Shown: positions 8,297 through 15,895 of the stretch, in pieces
How positions within the stretch are numbered: the first letter of the stretch is position 1
Layout of the letters: each line of letters opens with the position of its first letter
DNA from: Planctomycetota bacterium
GTDB taxonomy: Bacteria; Planctomycetota; Phycisphaerae; WQYP01
Reading direction: 5' to 3'
Assembly: GCA_021808485.1 (NCBI GenBank)
Contig: JAKBBN010000021.1
Location: forward strand, 1-43,553
Length of the DNA: 43,553 nucleotides
Made by a program: the position numbers and the translations under genes
Notes under the pieces: generated by a model
The model's database searches: none
What the model was told of the DNA's origin: nothing
Seen by the model: the letters and a program-made list of their open reading frames with translations, nothing else

Positions 8297-10408
8297 TTAT
8301 TTCAAGCTGGCCAGGATTTCGTCTTTCACATGGTTGGGAACCTGGGCATAGCTGTGCGGTTCCATGGTGTAATTCGCGCGTCCCTGGGTAAGTGACCGCA
8401 AAATTGTGGAATAGCCGAACATGCTGGCCAGTGGCACCGTGGCGTCAATAATCTGCGTGTTGCCGCGAGTTTCCGTGTTTTCAATCATGGCACGGCGGCT
8501 GCTGATATCGCCCTGTACCGGGCCGGCGAATTCCACCGGCGTGGTGACCTGCAGTTTCATGATCGGTTCGAGCAGAACCGGTCCGGCTTTTTTGCACGCC
8601 GCCTGCATGGCCAGAATGCCGGCCTGCTCAAAGGCGATCTGCGATGAATCCACATCGTGATAGCTGCCGTCGAAAAGTGCAACTTTCATATTAAGCATGG
8701 GAAAGCCGCCGAGCACGCCGGATTTTGCCGCCTGGCGCACACCGTATTCAACGGAAGGAATGTATTCACGCGGAATCGCACCGCCCTTGATTTCGTTGAC
8801 AAACAGCAGCGTGTCTTCGGAATCATCGCCTTCCACCGGTGTGTACGGCTCAAGCTTAATCCAGCAGTCGCCATACTGTCCGCGTCCACCGGACTGTTTG
8901 ACGTGTTTACCCTGAGCTTCGCCAAGCTTGGTGATGGTTTCCTTGTAAGCCACCTTGGGCTTGCCGACCATCACGTCGACTTTCATATCACGCTTGAGTT
9001 TATTGGCGATGATTTCCAGGTGCAGTTCGCCCATGCCGTGAATAATGGTTTGACCGGTTTCCGCATCGAAATTACTGCGGAAAGTGGGGTCTTCACGCCG
9101 CAGAACGGTGAGCGCTTCACCCAGCTTGTTTTTGTCATTGGCGCTCTTGGGCTCAATGGACATGCTGATGACCGGTTCCGGAAATTCCATTTTTTCCATC
9201 AAAATGGGATGATCCGGATCGCAGATGGTGTCGCCGGTGAGGCTGTATTTAAAGCCTACCACACCCACAATATCGCCGGCTTCGGCATATTCACGCTGGT
9301 GGCGGTCCGCGGCATGCATTTCCCATATGCGAGAAGCAATTTCCCGCTTGTCGCGGGTGGAATTAATGATGCGGGCGCCGGAATCGAGCTTGCCGGAATA
9401 CACGCGCACATAGCTTAAATCGCCATGTTGATCGCTTACGATTTTGAACACGATACCGCAGAACGGCTCGCTGATGTCGCTTTTACGGATTATTTCCTTA
9501 TTCTTGTCGCGGGGATCGTGGCCGACAACCTGCGGCTTGTCCAGCGGACTTGGGAGATAGTACACAACTGCATTAAGCAAAAGCTGCACGCCCTTGTACT
9601 TGAGTGCGGATCCGCAAAGAACCGGATTGATCTGTGCGGAAATGGTACCTTTGCGCAGCGCCGCCTTGATTTCATCGTTGCTGATCGGCTGATCCGAAAG
9701 ATATTTTTCCATCAGCACGTCATCGCATTCCGAGGCTTTTTCAATCATATAAGCGCGGGCCTGATCGGCCTTGGCTTTATGATCCGCGGGAATTGGGATT
9801 TCTCCCCAGTTGCGGCCTTTGCTGTCTTCTTCCCACTGAAAAGCCTTCATTTCCAGAAGGTCAATAACGCCACCGAAACTTTCCGCCGCCCCGACGGGAA
9901 TCTGAATGGGCACCGGATTGGCGCCCAGACGGTCATGGATTGTACGAACGCAGAATTCAAAGTCCGCGCCGATCTTATCCATTTTATTCACAAAGCACAG
10001 CCGGGGTACCTTGTACTTGGTCGCCTGCCGCCAGACGGTTTCCGACTGGGCTTCGACGCCTTCACGGCCGTCAAACACGGCCACGGCCCCGTCAAGCACG
10101 CGCAGCGACCGCTCCACTTCCACGGTAAAGTCAACGTGGCCCGGGGTATCAATCAAGTTGATGATGAACTCTTCGCCGGTTTCCAGGCCGTTGATCCGCC
10201 ACGGGCAGGTGGTGGCCGCGGCGGTAATGGTAATACCGCGTTCCTGTTCTTCCTGCAGATGGTCCATCACGGCGGTGCCTTCATGCACTTCACCAACTTT
10301 ATGTGTTTTTCCCGTGTAATAAAGGATACGCTCGGAGACCGTTGTTTTGCCGGCGTCAATATGGGCCGCAATGCCGATGTTCCGGAATTTGTTCAGGTCA
10401 CGTGCCAT
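8297..10408 (-). CDS. fusA: Translation elongation factor G
   Basis: EF-G uses GTP to move tRNA and mRNA through the ribosome. At 703 residues it has the normal length and all GTPase motifs: G1 AHIDAGKTT (15-23), switch II DTPGH (87-91), NKMD (141-144), and switch I with RGITITAAATT near 57-67. Domain IV is present, with GRGQYGDC and later DGSYHDVDSSQIAFE. The effector region has the usual GELHLEI. It stands alone rather than in an rpsL-rpsG-fusA-tuf operon, and its leader has a hairpin at 10452-10484. An AGAGGTGA ribosome-binding site lies before ATG 10408. It is transcribed away from transketolase. Many planctomycetes have several EF-G copies, so whether this is the main one cannot be told. 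Confidence 0.96.
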   Translation of the reverse strand: MARDLNKFRNIGIAAHIDAGKTTVSERILYYTGKTHKVGEVHEGTAVMDHLQEEQERGITITAAATTCPWRINGLETGEEFIINLIDTPGHVDFTVEVERSLRVLDGAVAVFDGREGVEAQSETVWRQATKYKVPRLCFVNKMDKIGADFEFCVRTIHDRLGANPVPIQIPVGAAESFGGVIDLLEMKAFQWEEDSKGRNWGEIPIPADHKAKADQARAYMIEKASECDDVLMEKYLSDQPISNDEIKAALRKGTISAQINPVLCGSALKYKGVQLLLNAVVYYLPSPLDKPQVVGHDPRDKNKEIIRKSDISEPFCGIVFKIVSDQHGDLSYVRVYSGKLDSGARIINSTRDKREIASRIWEMHAADRHQREYAEAGDIVGVVGFKYSLTGDTICDPDHPILMEKMEFPEPVISMSIEPKSANDKNKLGEALTVLRREDPTFRSNFDAETGQTIIHGMGELHLEIIANKLKRDMKVDVMVGKPKVAYKETITKLGEAQGKHVKQSGGRGQYGDCWIKLEPYTPVEGDDSEDTLLFVNEIKGGAIPREYIPSVEYGVRQAAKSGVLGGFPMLNMKVALFDGSYHDVDSSQIAFEQAGILAMQAACKKAGPVLLEPIMKLQVTTPVEFAGPVQGDISSRRAMIENTETRGNTQIIDATVPLASMFGYSTILRSLTQGRANYTMEPHSYAQVPNHVKDEILASLK

Positions 10409-10451
10409 GTAAATTCACCTCTAAAAAACAGCCTGTCTTTTTTTTCCGTCC

Positions 10452-10484
10452 CGCGTGACCGGATACACCCCGGTTACACGCGGC
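10452..10484 (-). promoter_or_regulatory. Hairpin in fusA leader
   Basis: CCGCGTG (10452-10458) plus ACCGG (10459-10463) pairs with CCGGT (10471-10475) and CACGCGG (10478-10484): 12 base pairs with a 2-base bulge and a 7-base loop. On the minus strand it lies about 44 bases upstream of the fusA start codon. After it come an A-rich stretch and then a short U run near 10421-10426, before the ribosome-binding site. It may be an attenuator or a translational control element. Confidence 0.5.
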
Positions 10485-10727
10485 TTGTTAAAACCAAGAT
10501 GCCCACCAGAAAGCGTCCCCGAAAGGCCAAAGGGCCGATTCAACGGGCGTTTCTCGTGGGCAGCGGTTATTGGCGTTGACACTTTCGCCGCACCGTGCCG
10601 ATGTCTTCACCCATGCCAAGGCAAACATCAGCACCGGCATGGGCTCAAAAAATATCGATGAGCAGTTTCAACTTTCCATATCCTTACGCGGTAACAAAAG
10701 TCTGCGGGCCAGGCGATGCAGCACATC

Positions 10728-10807
10728 GCATCGTCGATGGGCCGATACTGCAAAGCGGCCCATTTTACCCGGGCCATGTAGTATAGCCGCCATCGACAGG
10801 TCGATGC
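10728..10807. repeat. Long imperfect inverted repeat (80 bases)
   Basis: The left arm GCATCG-TCGATGG-GCC-G-ATACT (10728-10749) matches the right arm AGTAT-A-GCC-G-CCATCGA-cagg-TCGATGC (10779-10807) in reverse complement, with small bulges. The loop contains an inner hairpin GGCCC/GGGCC. The fold could be a structured RNA, a MITE-like element or a REP-type repeat. It lies between two divergent promoters and I see no second copy in the window. Confidence 0.55.
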
Positions 10808-11123
10808 AAGCGAAGCAAGTTTTCATGTTTACGAATTAAATTTTGAATTTAAGCCGCAGTTTGATTAATGGTCCATCAAATTTTCCATAAAAAATTTTCC
10901 CGGTTCTTCACTTGGTGTCCGCCGGAGAATTGCCGGGCAGATTTGCCGAGGGCGGTGACGGTGTCGCTGCAACCAGGTAACGGCCTACGGAGGGCTGCCG
11001 TAAGGATGCTGGAAGACACAGCGTGCCGATCCGGAAATCTTTGGACAGATGCGCTGGTTTGCGTTATTGTGCTGCAGAATTATGTCAGGATGTTTAAGTT
11101 TTATTAGAGGATAATTGATTACC

Positions 11124-12998
11124 ATGCATGCTCAAGCCGCTCCCGTAAATTCCGCATCCCAATCCCACACCTCATTGGCGGCGCTGGGTCGCCAGCTTCG
11201 GATTGACTCCATTCGCTGCACCACGGCCGCCGGCTCCGGCCACCCCACCTCGTCAATGTCGGCCGCAGACCTGATGGCCGTCCTGATGGTGGAGCACTTG
11301 CGGTTTGACTGGTCCGCACCGCATCACCCGAATAATGACCGGTTGATTTTCTCCAAGGGCCATGCGTGCCCGCTGCTGTATTCCATGTACAAAGCGGCCG
11401 GAATTATCACGGATGGAGAATTGCTGCGTCTGCGGAAAATTGACAGCCCGTTGCAGGGCCACCCCAATCCGCATGTGCTCAAATGGGTGGATGTCGCGAC
11501 CGGATCGCTGGGCCAGGGCTTGCCGATCGGGGTGGGCATGGCCTTGAATGGCAAGAATGTGGATCACCTGCCGTATCGTGTGTGGGTTCTGCTTGGGGAC
11601 AGTGAAATGGCGGAGGGTTCGGTATGGGAGGCGTTCGATAAGGCGTCGCACTATAAACTCAACAACCTGACCGCCATTATTGACATGAACCGCCTGGGTC
11701 AGCGTGGTGAAACGGATATCGGCTGGCACGGCGAAATTTACGCGGCACGGGCGCGGGCTTTCGGCTGGCATGCCGTTGAAATTAATGGTCATGACATCGC
11801 TCAGATTCAAAGCGCCTATCAGGAAGCGCTGGCGCAAACGGACCGCCCCACCGTCATTATCGCCAAAACCGAAAAAGGCAGCGGCGTGTCATTCCTGGCC
11901 AATAAGGATGGATGGCACGGCAAAGCTTTGTCCGCGGATGAAGAAAAGAAGGCCATTGCCGAGCTTGGCGAACTGACCGGCATGGTGTTTCCGACACAGA
12001 AGCCGCAGAATCTGCAACCCAGCGGCTGGGACCCCGCGGGCACGCTGACACTGCCGAGCTATGCAATTGGCGGGAAGGAAGCAGCCCGCAAAGCCTACGG
12101 CGATGCAATTGCGGCGATGGGCAAAGCGGATCCGACCATCGTGGCACTTGATGCCGAAGTCAGCAATTCCACACATGCCGATGAATTCAAAAAAGCGCAT
12201 CCCAAGCGTTTTTTCGAGATGTTCATCGCGGAGCAACAGCTTGTATCCGCCGCCGTCGGCTTTGGCGTGCTGGGTAAAAAGGCATTTGCCTCCACCTTTG
12301 CGGCGTTTTTCTCCCGTGCGTATGACCAGATTCGGATGTCGGCTATCTCCAACGCCACCATTCGCCTGGCCGGCTCGCATCCGGGCGTCAGCATCGGACA
12401 AGATGGACCGTCGCAGATGGCCTTGGAAGATATCGCCATGATGCGAAGCGTGTATGAAAGCACGGTGCTTTACCCGTCGGATGCCAATCAAACGGTGAAG
12501 CTTGTGGCGCAAATGGCTGAAGTAAAAGGAATTTCCTATATTCGCACCACGCGGGAAAAATTACCGGTCATTTACGGACCGGAGGAACAATTCAAAATCG
12601 GCGGATGCAAAGTGCTGCGGCAGTCCGCACAAGACCGCCTGACCATTGTGGCCGCGGGCATCACGCTGCATGAATCCATTAAAGCCGCGGAGGCACTGGC
12701 GAAAGAGGGAATTTCCGTGCGGGTTATTGACTTGTATTCGGTAAAGCCGCTGGACAGCCGGACACTGGCCCAGGCAGCCGCCGAAACAGGGAACAAGTTT
12801 ATTGTTGTGGAAGACCACTGGGAAGAAGGCGGCCTGGGCGATGCCGTTCTTGATGCGTTTGCGCGGTCGGCGAATCGACCGACGGTGGTGAAGCTTGCCG
12901 TCCGGAAAATGCCGGGAAGCGGCAGTCCGGCGGAACTTCTGGCGGCGGCGGGAATTGATGCCGCACACATAGTCGCGGAGGCGAAAAAACTCGTATAA
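11124..12998 (+). CDS. tkt: Transketolase
   Basis: Transketolase moves two-carbon units between sugar phosphates in the pentose phosphate pathway using thiamine diphosphate. The protein is about 624 residues and has all three domains in order: GSGHPTSSMS near the N-terminus, GQGLPIGVGMALNGK, the thiamine motif GDSEMAEGSVWEA followed by AIIDMNRLGQ, then the pyrimidine domain with FIAEQQLVSAAVGFGVLGK (catalytic Glu) and a C-terminal domain with VEDHWEEGGLGDAVLDA. The spacing and length resemble animal-type or short bacterial transketolases rather than the roughly 660-residue enteric form. I chose ATG 11124; a TTG at 11115 is in frame. GAGG at 11107-11110 is 13 bases from the ATG and 4 from the TTG, so neither is ideal. 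Confidence 0.93.
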   Translation: MHAQAAPVNSASQSHTSLAALGRQLRIDSIRCTTAAGSGHPTSSMSAADLMAVLMVEHLRFDWSAPHHPNNDRLIFSKGHACPLLYSMYKAAGIITDGELLRLRKIDSPLQGHPNPHVLKWVDVATGSLGQGLPIGVGMALNGKNVDHLPYRVWVLLGDSEMAEGSVWEAFDKASHYKLNNLTAIIDMNRLGQRGETDIGWHGEIYAARARAFGWHAVEINGHDIAQIQSAYQEALAQTDRPTVIIAKTEKGSGVSFLANKDGWHGKALSADEEKKAIAELGELTGMVFPTQKPQNLQPSGWDPAGTLTLPSYAIGGKEAARKAYGDAIAAMGKADPTIVALDAEVSNSTHADEFKKAHPKRFFEMFIAEQQLVSAAVGFGVLGKKAFASTFAAFFSRAYDQIRMSAISNATIRLAGSHPGVSIGQDGPSQMALEDIAMMRSVYESTVLYPSDANQTVKLVAQMAEVKGISYIRTTREKLPVIYGPEEQFKIGGCKVLRQSAQDRLTIVAAGITLHESIKAAEALAKEGISVRVIDLYSVKPLDSRTLAQAAAETGNKFIVVEDHWEEGGLGDAVLDAFARSANRPTVVKLAVRKMPGSGSPAELLAAAGIDAAHIVAEAKKLV

Positions 12999-13035
12999 TT
13001 CCGCTGGGAAGCGCACGGCCCGCCCTAAACAAAAA

Positions 13036-13074
13036 GAGGTGTTGATGGGTACGTAAATCCATCGGAGCCTTTTT
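13036..13074 (+). terminator. Terminator between transketolase and ribD
   Basis: GATGG (13044-13048) pairs with CCATC (13059-13063) around a 10-base loop. G-U pairs and AGG/CCT extend the stem outward, and TTTTT follows at 13070-13074. It lies 38 bases after the transketolase stop. An A run at 13031-13035 gives U5 on the other strand, so it may also stop ribD transcripts arriving from the right. Confidence 0.6.
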
Positions 13075-13145
13075 ACAGAGCCAGGGTTGCGTTCATGCCG
13101 GCCGTACCAGACTGATGCGCCGCGGAAATTGAGTTGAACAAAGCG

Positions 13146-14282
13146 TTACAGCCAGACCCGCAGCAGCAGATCATCTTTCAGCCGTGTAACCTGCAGATTC
13201 GTGCATTTTTTGGCACCTGCCAGCGGGACAGGCATGTCCAATTCAACGGCATGTCGTGCCGACTTATCTCCCAGAATAAGCGGTGCGATAAATACCCAGG
13301 CTTCGTCCACCAGATTGTTTTTTAACAACTGCGCCAGCAACCGCGGACCGCCTTCCACGAGAATATTTGTATATCCGCGAACGGCCATCCGCTTGAAAAC
13401 AGGCGCTAATTCAAGGAATCCGGCCTTGTTTTTTTGCGCCGGCAACGGTTCAACGCCCGCTGCAATCAAAGCCGTTCGTCGTCGCCGAGCGGCGGGGTTT
13501 AACCGGTCCTGATGAACCAGCAATACTGGAATCCGCCGACATGTCCGGACCAGGGCAGACTGCAGGGGCAGGCGGCAGCGGCTGTCAATAACCACACGAA
13601 CAGCGGTGCGATGAATCTTGCCGCCGGCACCGGGCCGCGCCGTAAGCCTGGGGTCATCCGCCAGAACGGAGCCAATGCCGACAACGATCGCATCCACTCT
13701 CCCGCGTAATTCATGCACCCGGCGGCGGGAGGCCGAATTGCTGATCCACTTGGACGCGCCGGCACGATCGGCAATACAGCCGTCCATTGTCTGTGCCCAT
13801 TTGGCGATGATATAAGGCCTTTCGGCGGTGACGCGGCGGATAAACGGCCTGTTTAATTCCATCGCTTCACGCTTGCAGACATCACGCGTGACGCTGATGC
13901 CCGCCCGGCGCAGCGCGGCAAAACCTTTCCCGCGGACCCGCGGATCAGGATCCCGCATGGCCGCCACTACGCTCCGCACACCGGCCGCGATGATCGCCTG
14001 CGTACATGGTCCTGTTTTGCCCGTGTGGCAACAGGGTTCAAGTGTGACATACAGCGTGGCCCCCCGGGCATTGCGACCGGCCTGCTTTAGTACCTCAATT
14101 TCCGCGTGCGGCCCACCGAAATAGCGATGGTATCCGCGGGCGATCAACCGTTCGTTTTTTACCAGAACGGCCCCCACCATCGGATTCGGCTCCACATCCC
14201 CCCGACCGCACGACGCCTGTGCAAGAGCCAGCCGCATAAAGCGAACATCAGACAAGGTTATGCCTGGTTGTGAAACACTCAC
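13146..14282 (-). CDS. ribD: Bifunctional riboflavin biosynthesis deaminase/reductase
   Basis: RibD deaminates and then reduces the pyrimidine intermediate of riboflavin synthesis. The 378-residue protein has the N-terminal zinc deaminase domain with HAEIEVLKQAG and PCCHTGKTGPC (zinc His and two Cys, catalytic Glu), and the C-terminal reductase domain with AKWAQTMDG, GASKWISN, VGIGSVLADDPRLTAR and VEGGPRLLAQLL. Length and order are normal. The start is GTG 14282 (MSVSQPG), with AAAGGA 7 bases upstream. No classical FMN riboswitch is visible, but the leader carries inverted repeats (14317-14375). No other rib gene is adjacent. Confidence 0.95.
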   Translation of the reverse strand: MSVSQPGITLSDVRFMRLALAQASCGRGDVEPNPMVGAVLVKNERLIARGYHRYFGGPHAEIEVLKQAGRNARGATLYVTLEPCCHTGKTGPCTQAIIAAGVRSVVAAMRDPDPRVRGKGFAALRRAGISVTRDVCKREAMELNRPFIRRVTAERPYIIAKWAQTMDGCIADRAGASKWISNSASRRRVHELRGRVDAIVVGIGSVLADDPRLTARPGAGGKIHRTAVRVVIDSRCRLPLQSALVRTCRRIPVLLVHQDRLNPAARRRRTALIAAGVEPLPAQKNKAGFLELAPVFKRMAVRGYTNILVEGGPRLLAQLLKNNLVDEAWVFIAPLILGDKSARHAVELDMPVPLAGAKKCTNLQVTRLKDDLLLRVWL

Positions 14283-14316
14283 ACTTCATCCTTTGCTGAA
14301 ATTCAGTGGGGCGGTT

Positions 14317-14375
14317 ACCCGGCCGCCGGGTCAGCGGGCATGCCGGTATTATGAAGGCAAATGCGGCATGATACC
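14317..14375 (-). promoter_or_regulatory. Inverted repeats in ribD leader
   Basis: A perfect 15-base palindrome ACCCGGC-C-GCCGGGT lies at 14317-14331. Next to it two stems overlap and exclude each other: CATGCCG (14339-14345) with CGGCATG (14364-14370), and GGTATTAT (14345-14352) with ATGATACC (14368-14375, one mismatch). They lie 35-95 bases upstream of the GTG start. Alternative pairing of this kind suits a leader switch, but no known riboflavin element is recognised. Confidence 0.4.
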
Positions 14376-14518
14376 AGCCCGGCTATTGCCCCCCGGGCGG
14401 GCTATTTGCCGACCCGCGTGCCGCCAAAAACAGGCGCACAGGCCGCCCGTCCGCAGGCGAGAATTGTGCGACACAACTTTTTTACATCGCTCGTTTCACA
14501 GGGCATGCGCGCCTGTCA

Positions 14519-15895
14519 TCAGCGCGCCGGCCGGTTCTTTTTCCGGCTTGCCGCCGGCGGCCCCTGCGGTCCATCGGTCTTTAAAGGAGCGGCAATAATT
14601 GCCTGAATATCGGCAAGACGGCCCAAGGCATCAGCCTGTACATCCAGAATGGCCGACCGGATTTTAACCCGGAGAGATTCTATCCGGATTATATTTTCGA
14701 TCCCCGCCTGCCCCTGCTGATAATTCGTACGCGCAATGGATTCCATAAATTTAAGCCGCGGCAACACAGCCCCGGAATATATCGCCAGCTGCCGACGATC
14801 CCGGCGCATCAACAGCAGGTCAATGATTAAGGAGGTGTCCAGATTAATCCGCTTGCCGCGCCATTGTGCATTGACCGCGCGCAGGTTCGCCTTCGCCTGA
14901 GCAATTGATGCATCAATGGCCTGATATTGGAAGATCGGCGCGACAAGTGAACCGGTCAGATTTTGTACGCTGCCATCCAAGGATGTGGAAATGCCAAGAT
15001 CAAAATTTGGAATAAACTGCATCCGCGCCCGACGAATGCTCAATTTTTCCGCTTTCTGCAGTTCCCGCAGACGGCGCAATTCCGGATTCCGCATCACGGC
15101 AAGCCGGAGTATCTGCCGGGCATGCAGTTGCGGCCATTTTATGGCCGGTAGCGACGTTGGAGGTTGAATTGGGGCATCGGCCGGCCGGTCTAACTGGGAA
15201 TTAAGCAGCGCCAGCCGACGCGGCACTTTTTGCCGCCGATCGGCGAGTTTCAATTGGAGGGCATCAAGCCGGTTTTTGTCAGCCAGCCAGTCGCCGACGG
15301 ATCCGCCCGTTCCGATGCCCGCGGACCGCTGACTCACCGCGATCCGGACGATCTGCAATTCGCGTTGTGTCAGGTGCAGGCGGACGGTGGCCTGAATGTA
15401 CCGGTACCACGCGTTGAGCACATTTCGGCGGACGGCGAAGCGCGCCAACTGAAACTGCCATTCCGCGGCCAAAGCGTTGCGATATGCGCGCCTGGCCTGC
15501 ACGGACATTTTCGACGGCCAGCGAATATCCGCACTGCCCATGTTGGAAGCGCCAAGCGTGGAATTGGCCAGCGATGCCGTGCCGTTCGTAAGCAGAGTGC
15601 CGGCATTTAACATGACGGTGGTGGGTTCGGTTCCCGCCTGCGGAATTTCTTCAATCGCGGACCGCCAATTCCAATAAGCCTGCTGGACCGCGGGGCTGTT
15701 ACGCAAGGCGTAGTTAATCAGGTCTCGCTGGCCCGGCGCTCGCGGCAATGGGCGAATCGTCCGTTCATTAAACGGCTTTTCATAAGGTTTGCCGGCGATG
15801 AGCGCAACCTTGCGAAGCTGCATTTCACCGGCCGGGTGCTGCGTACAGCCGGCCAGTATGGAAAACAACAACAAAGTGAATGTGAACCGTTTCAT
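14519..15895 (-). CDS. Outer-membrane efflux lipoprotein (CusC/TolC family)
   Basis: The protein starts MKRFTFTLLLFSILAGC with a lipobox LAGC at residues 14-17, so it is a lipid-anchored outer-membrane channel of the TolC/CusC type. Two alpha-helical repeats are seen, with the family pattern of long Arg/Gln/Ala-rich helices, and a C-terminal half with YQQGQAGIENIIRIESLRVKIRSAILD. It should form the exit duct of the tripartite metal pump made with the two genes upstream. Its ATG overlaps the cusA-type stop as ATGA (15892-15895), with GGAGG 7 bases upstream, which shows tight translational coupling and decides this start over an upstream one at 15937. The C-terminus is basic and short of the usual length by little. 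Confidence 0.9.
   Translation of the reverse strand: MKRFTFTLLLFSILAGCTQHPAGEMQLRKVALIAGKPYEKPFNERTIRPLPRAPGQRDLINYALRNSPAVQQAYWNWRSAIEEIPQAGTEPTTVMLNAGTLLTNGTASLANSTLGASNMGSADIRWPSKMSVQARRAYRNALAAEWQFQLARFAVRRNVLNAWYRYIQATVRLHLTQRELQIVRIAVSQRSAGIGTGGSVGDWLADKNRLDALQLKLADRRQKVPRRLALLNSQLDRPADAPIQPPTSLPAIKWPQLHARQILRLAVMRNPELRRLRELQKAEKLSIRRARMQFIPNFDLGISTSLDGSVQNLTGSLVAPIFQYQAIDASIAQAKANLRAVNAQWRGKRINLDTSLIIDLLLMRRDRRQLAIYSGAVLPRLKFMESIARTNYQQGQAGIENIIRIESLRVKIRSAILDVQADALGRLADIQAIIAAPLKTDGPQGPPAASRKKNRPAR

Larger units (their letters stand above)
10409..11123. other. Divergent gap between fusA and transketolase
   Basis: This 715-base region must hold both promoters. It contains the fusA leader hairpin (10452-10484) and a long imperfect inverted repeat (10728-10807). 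From about 10860 to 11105, just ahead of transketolase, it is GC-rich with several short complementary words and could be a structured leader; I cannot match it to a known riboswitch. Confidence 0.5.

Noticed and set aside
10500-10580. Short basic reading MPTRKRPRKAKG... of 26 residues on the plus strand
   Set aside because: No ribosome-binding site, overlaps the fusA leader on the other strand, and no known family. Too short to support.
14283-14518. FMN riboswitch before ribD
   Set aside because: The conserved RFN sequence blocks are not seen; only inverted repeats are present.
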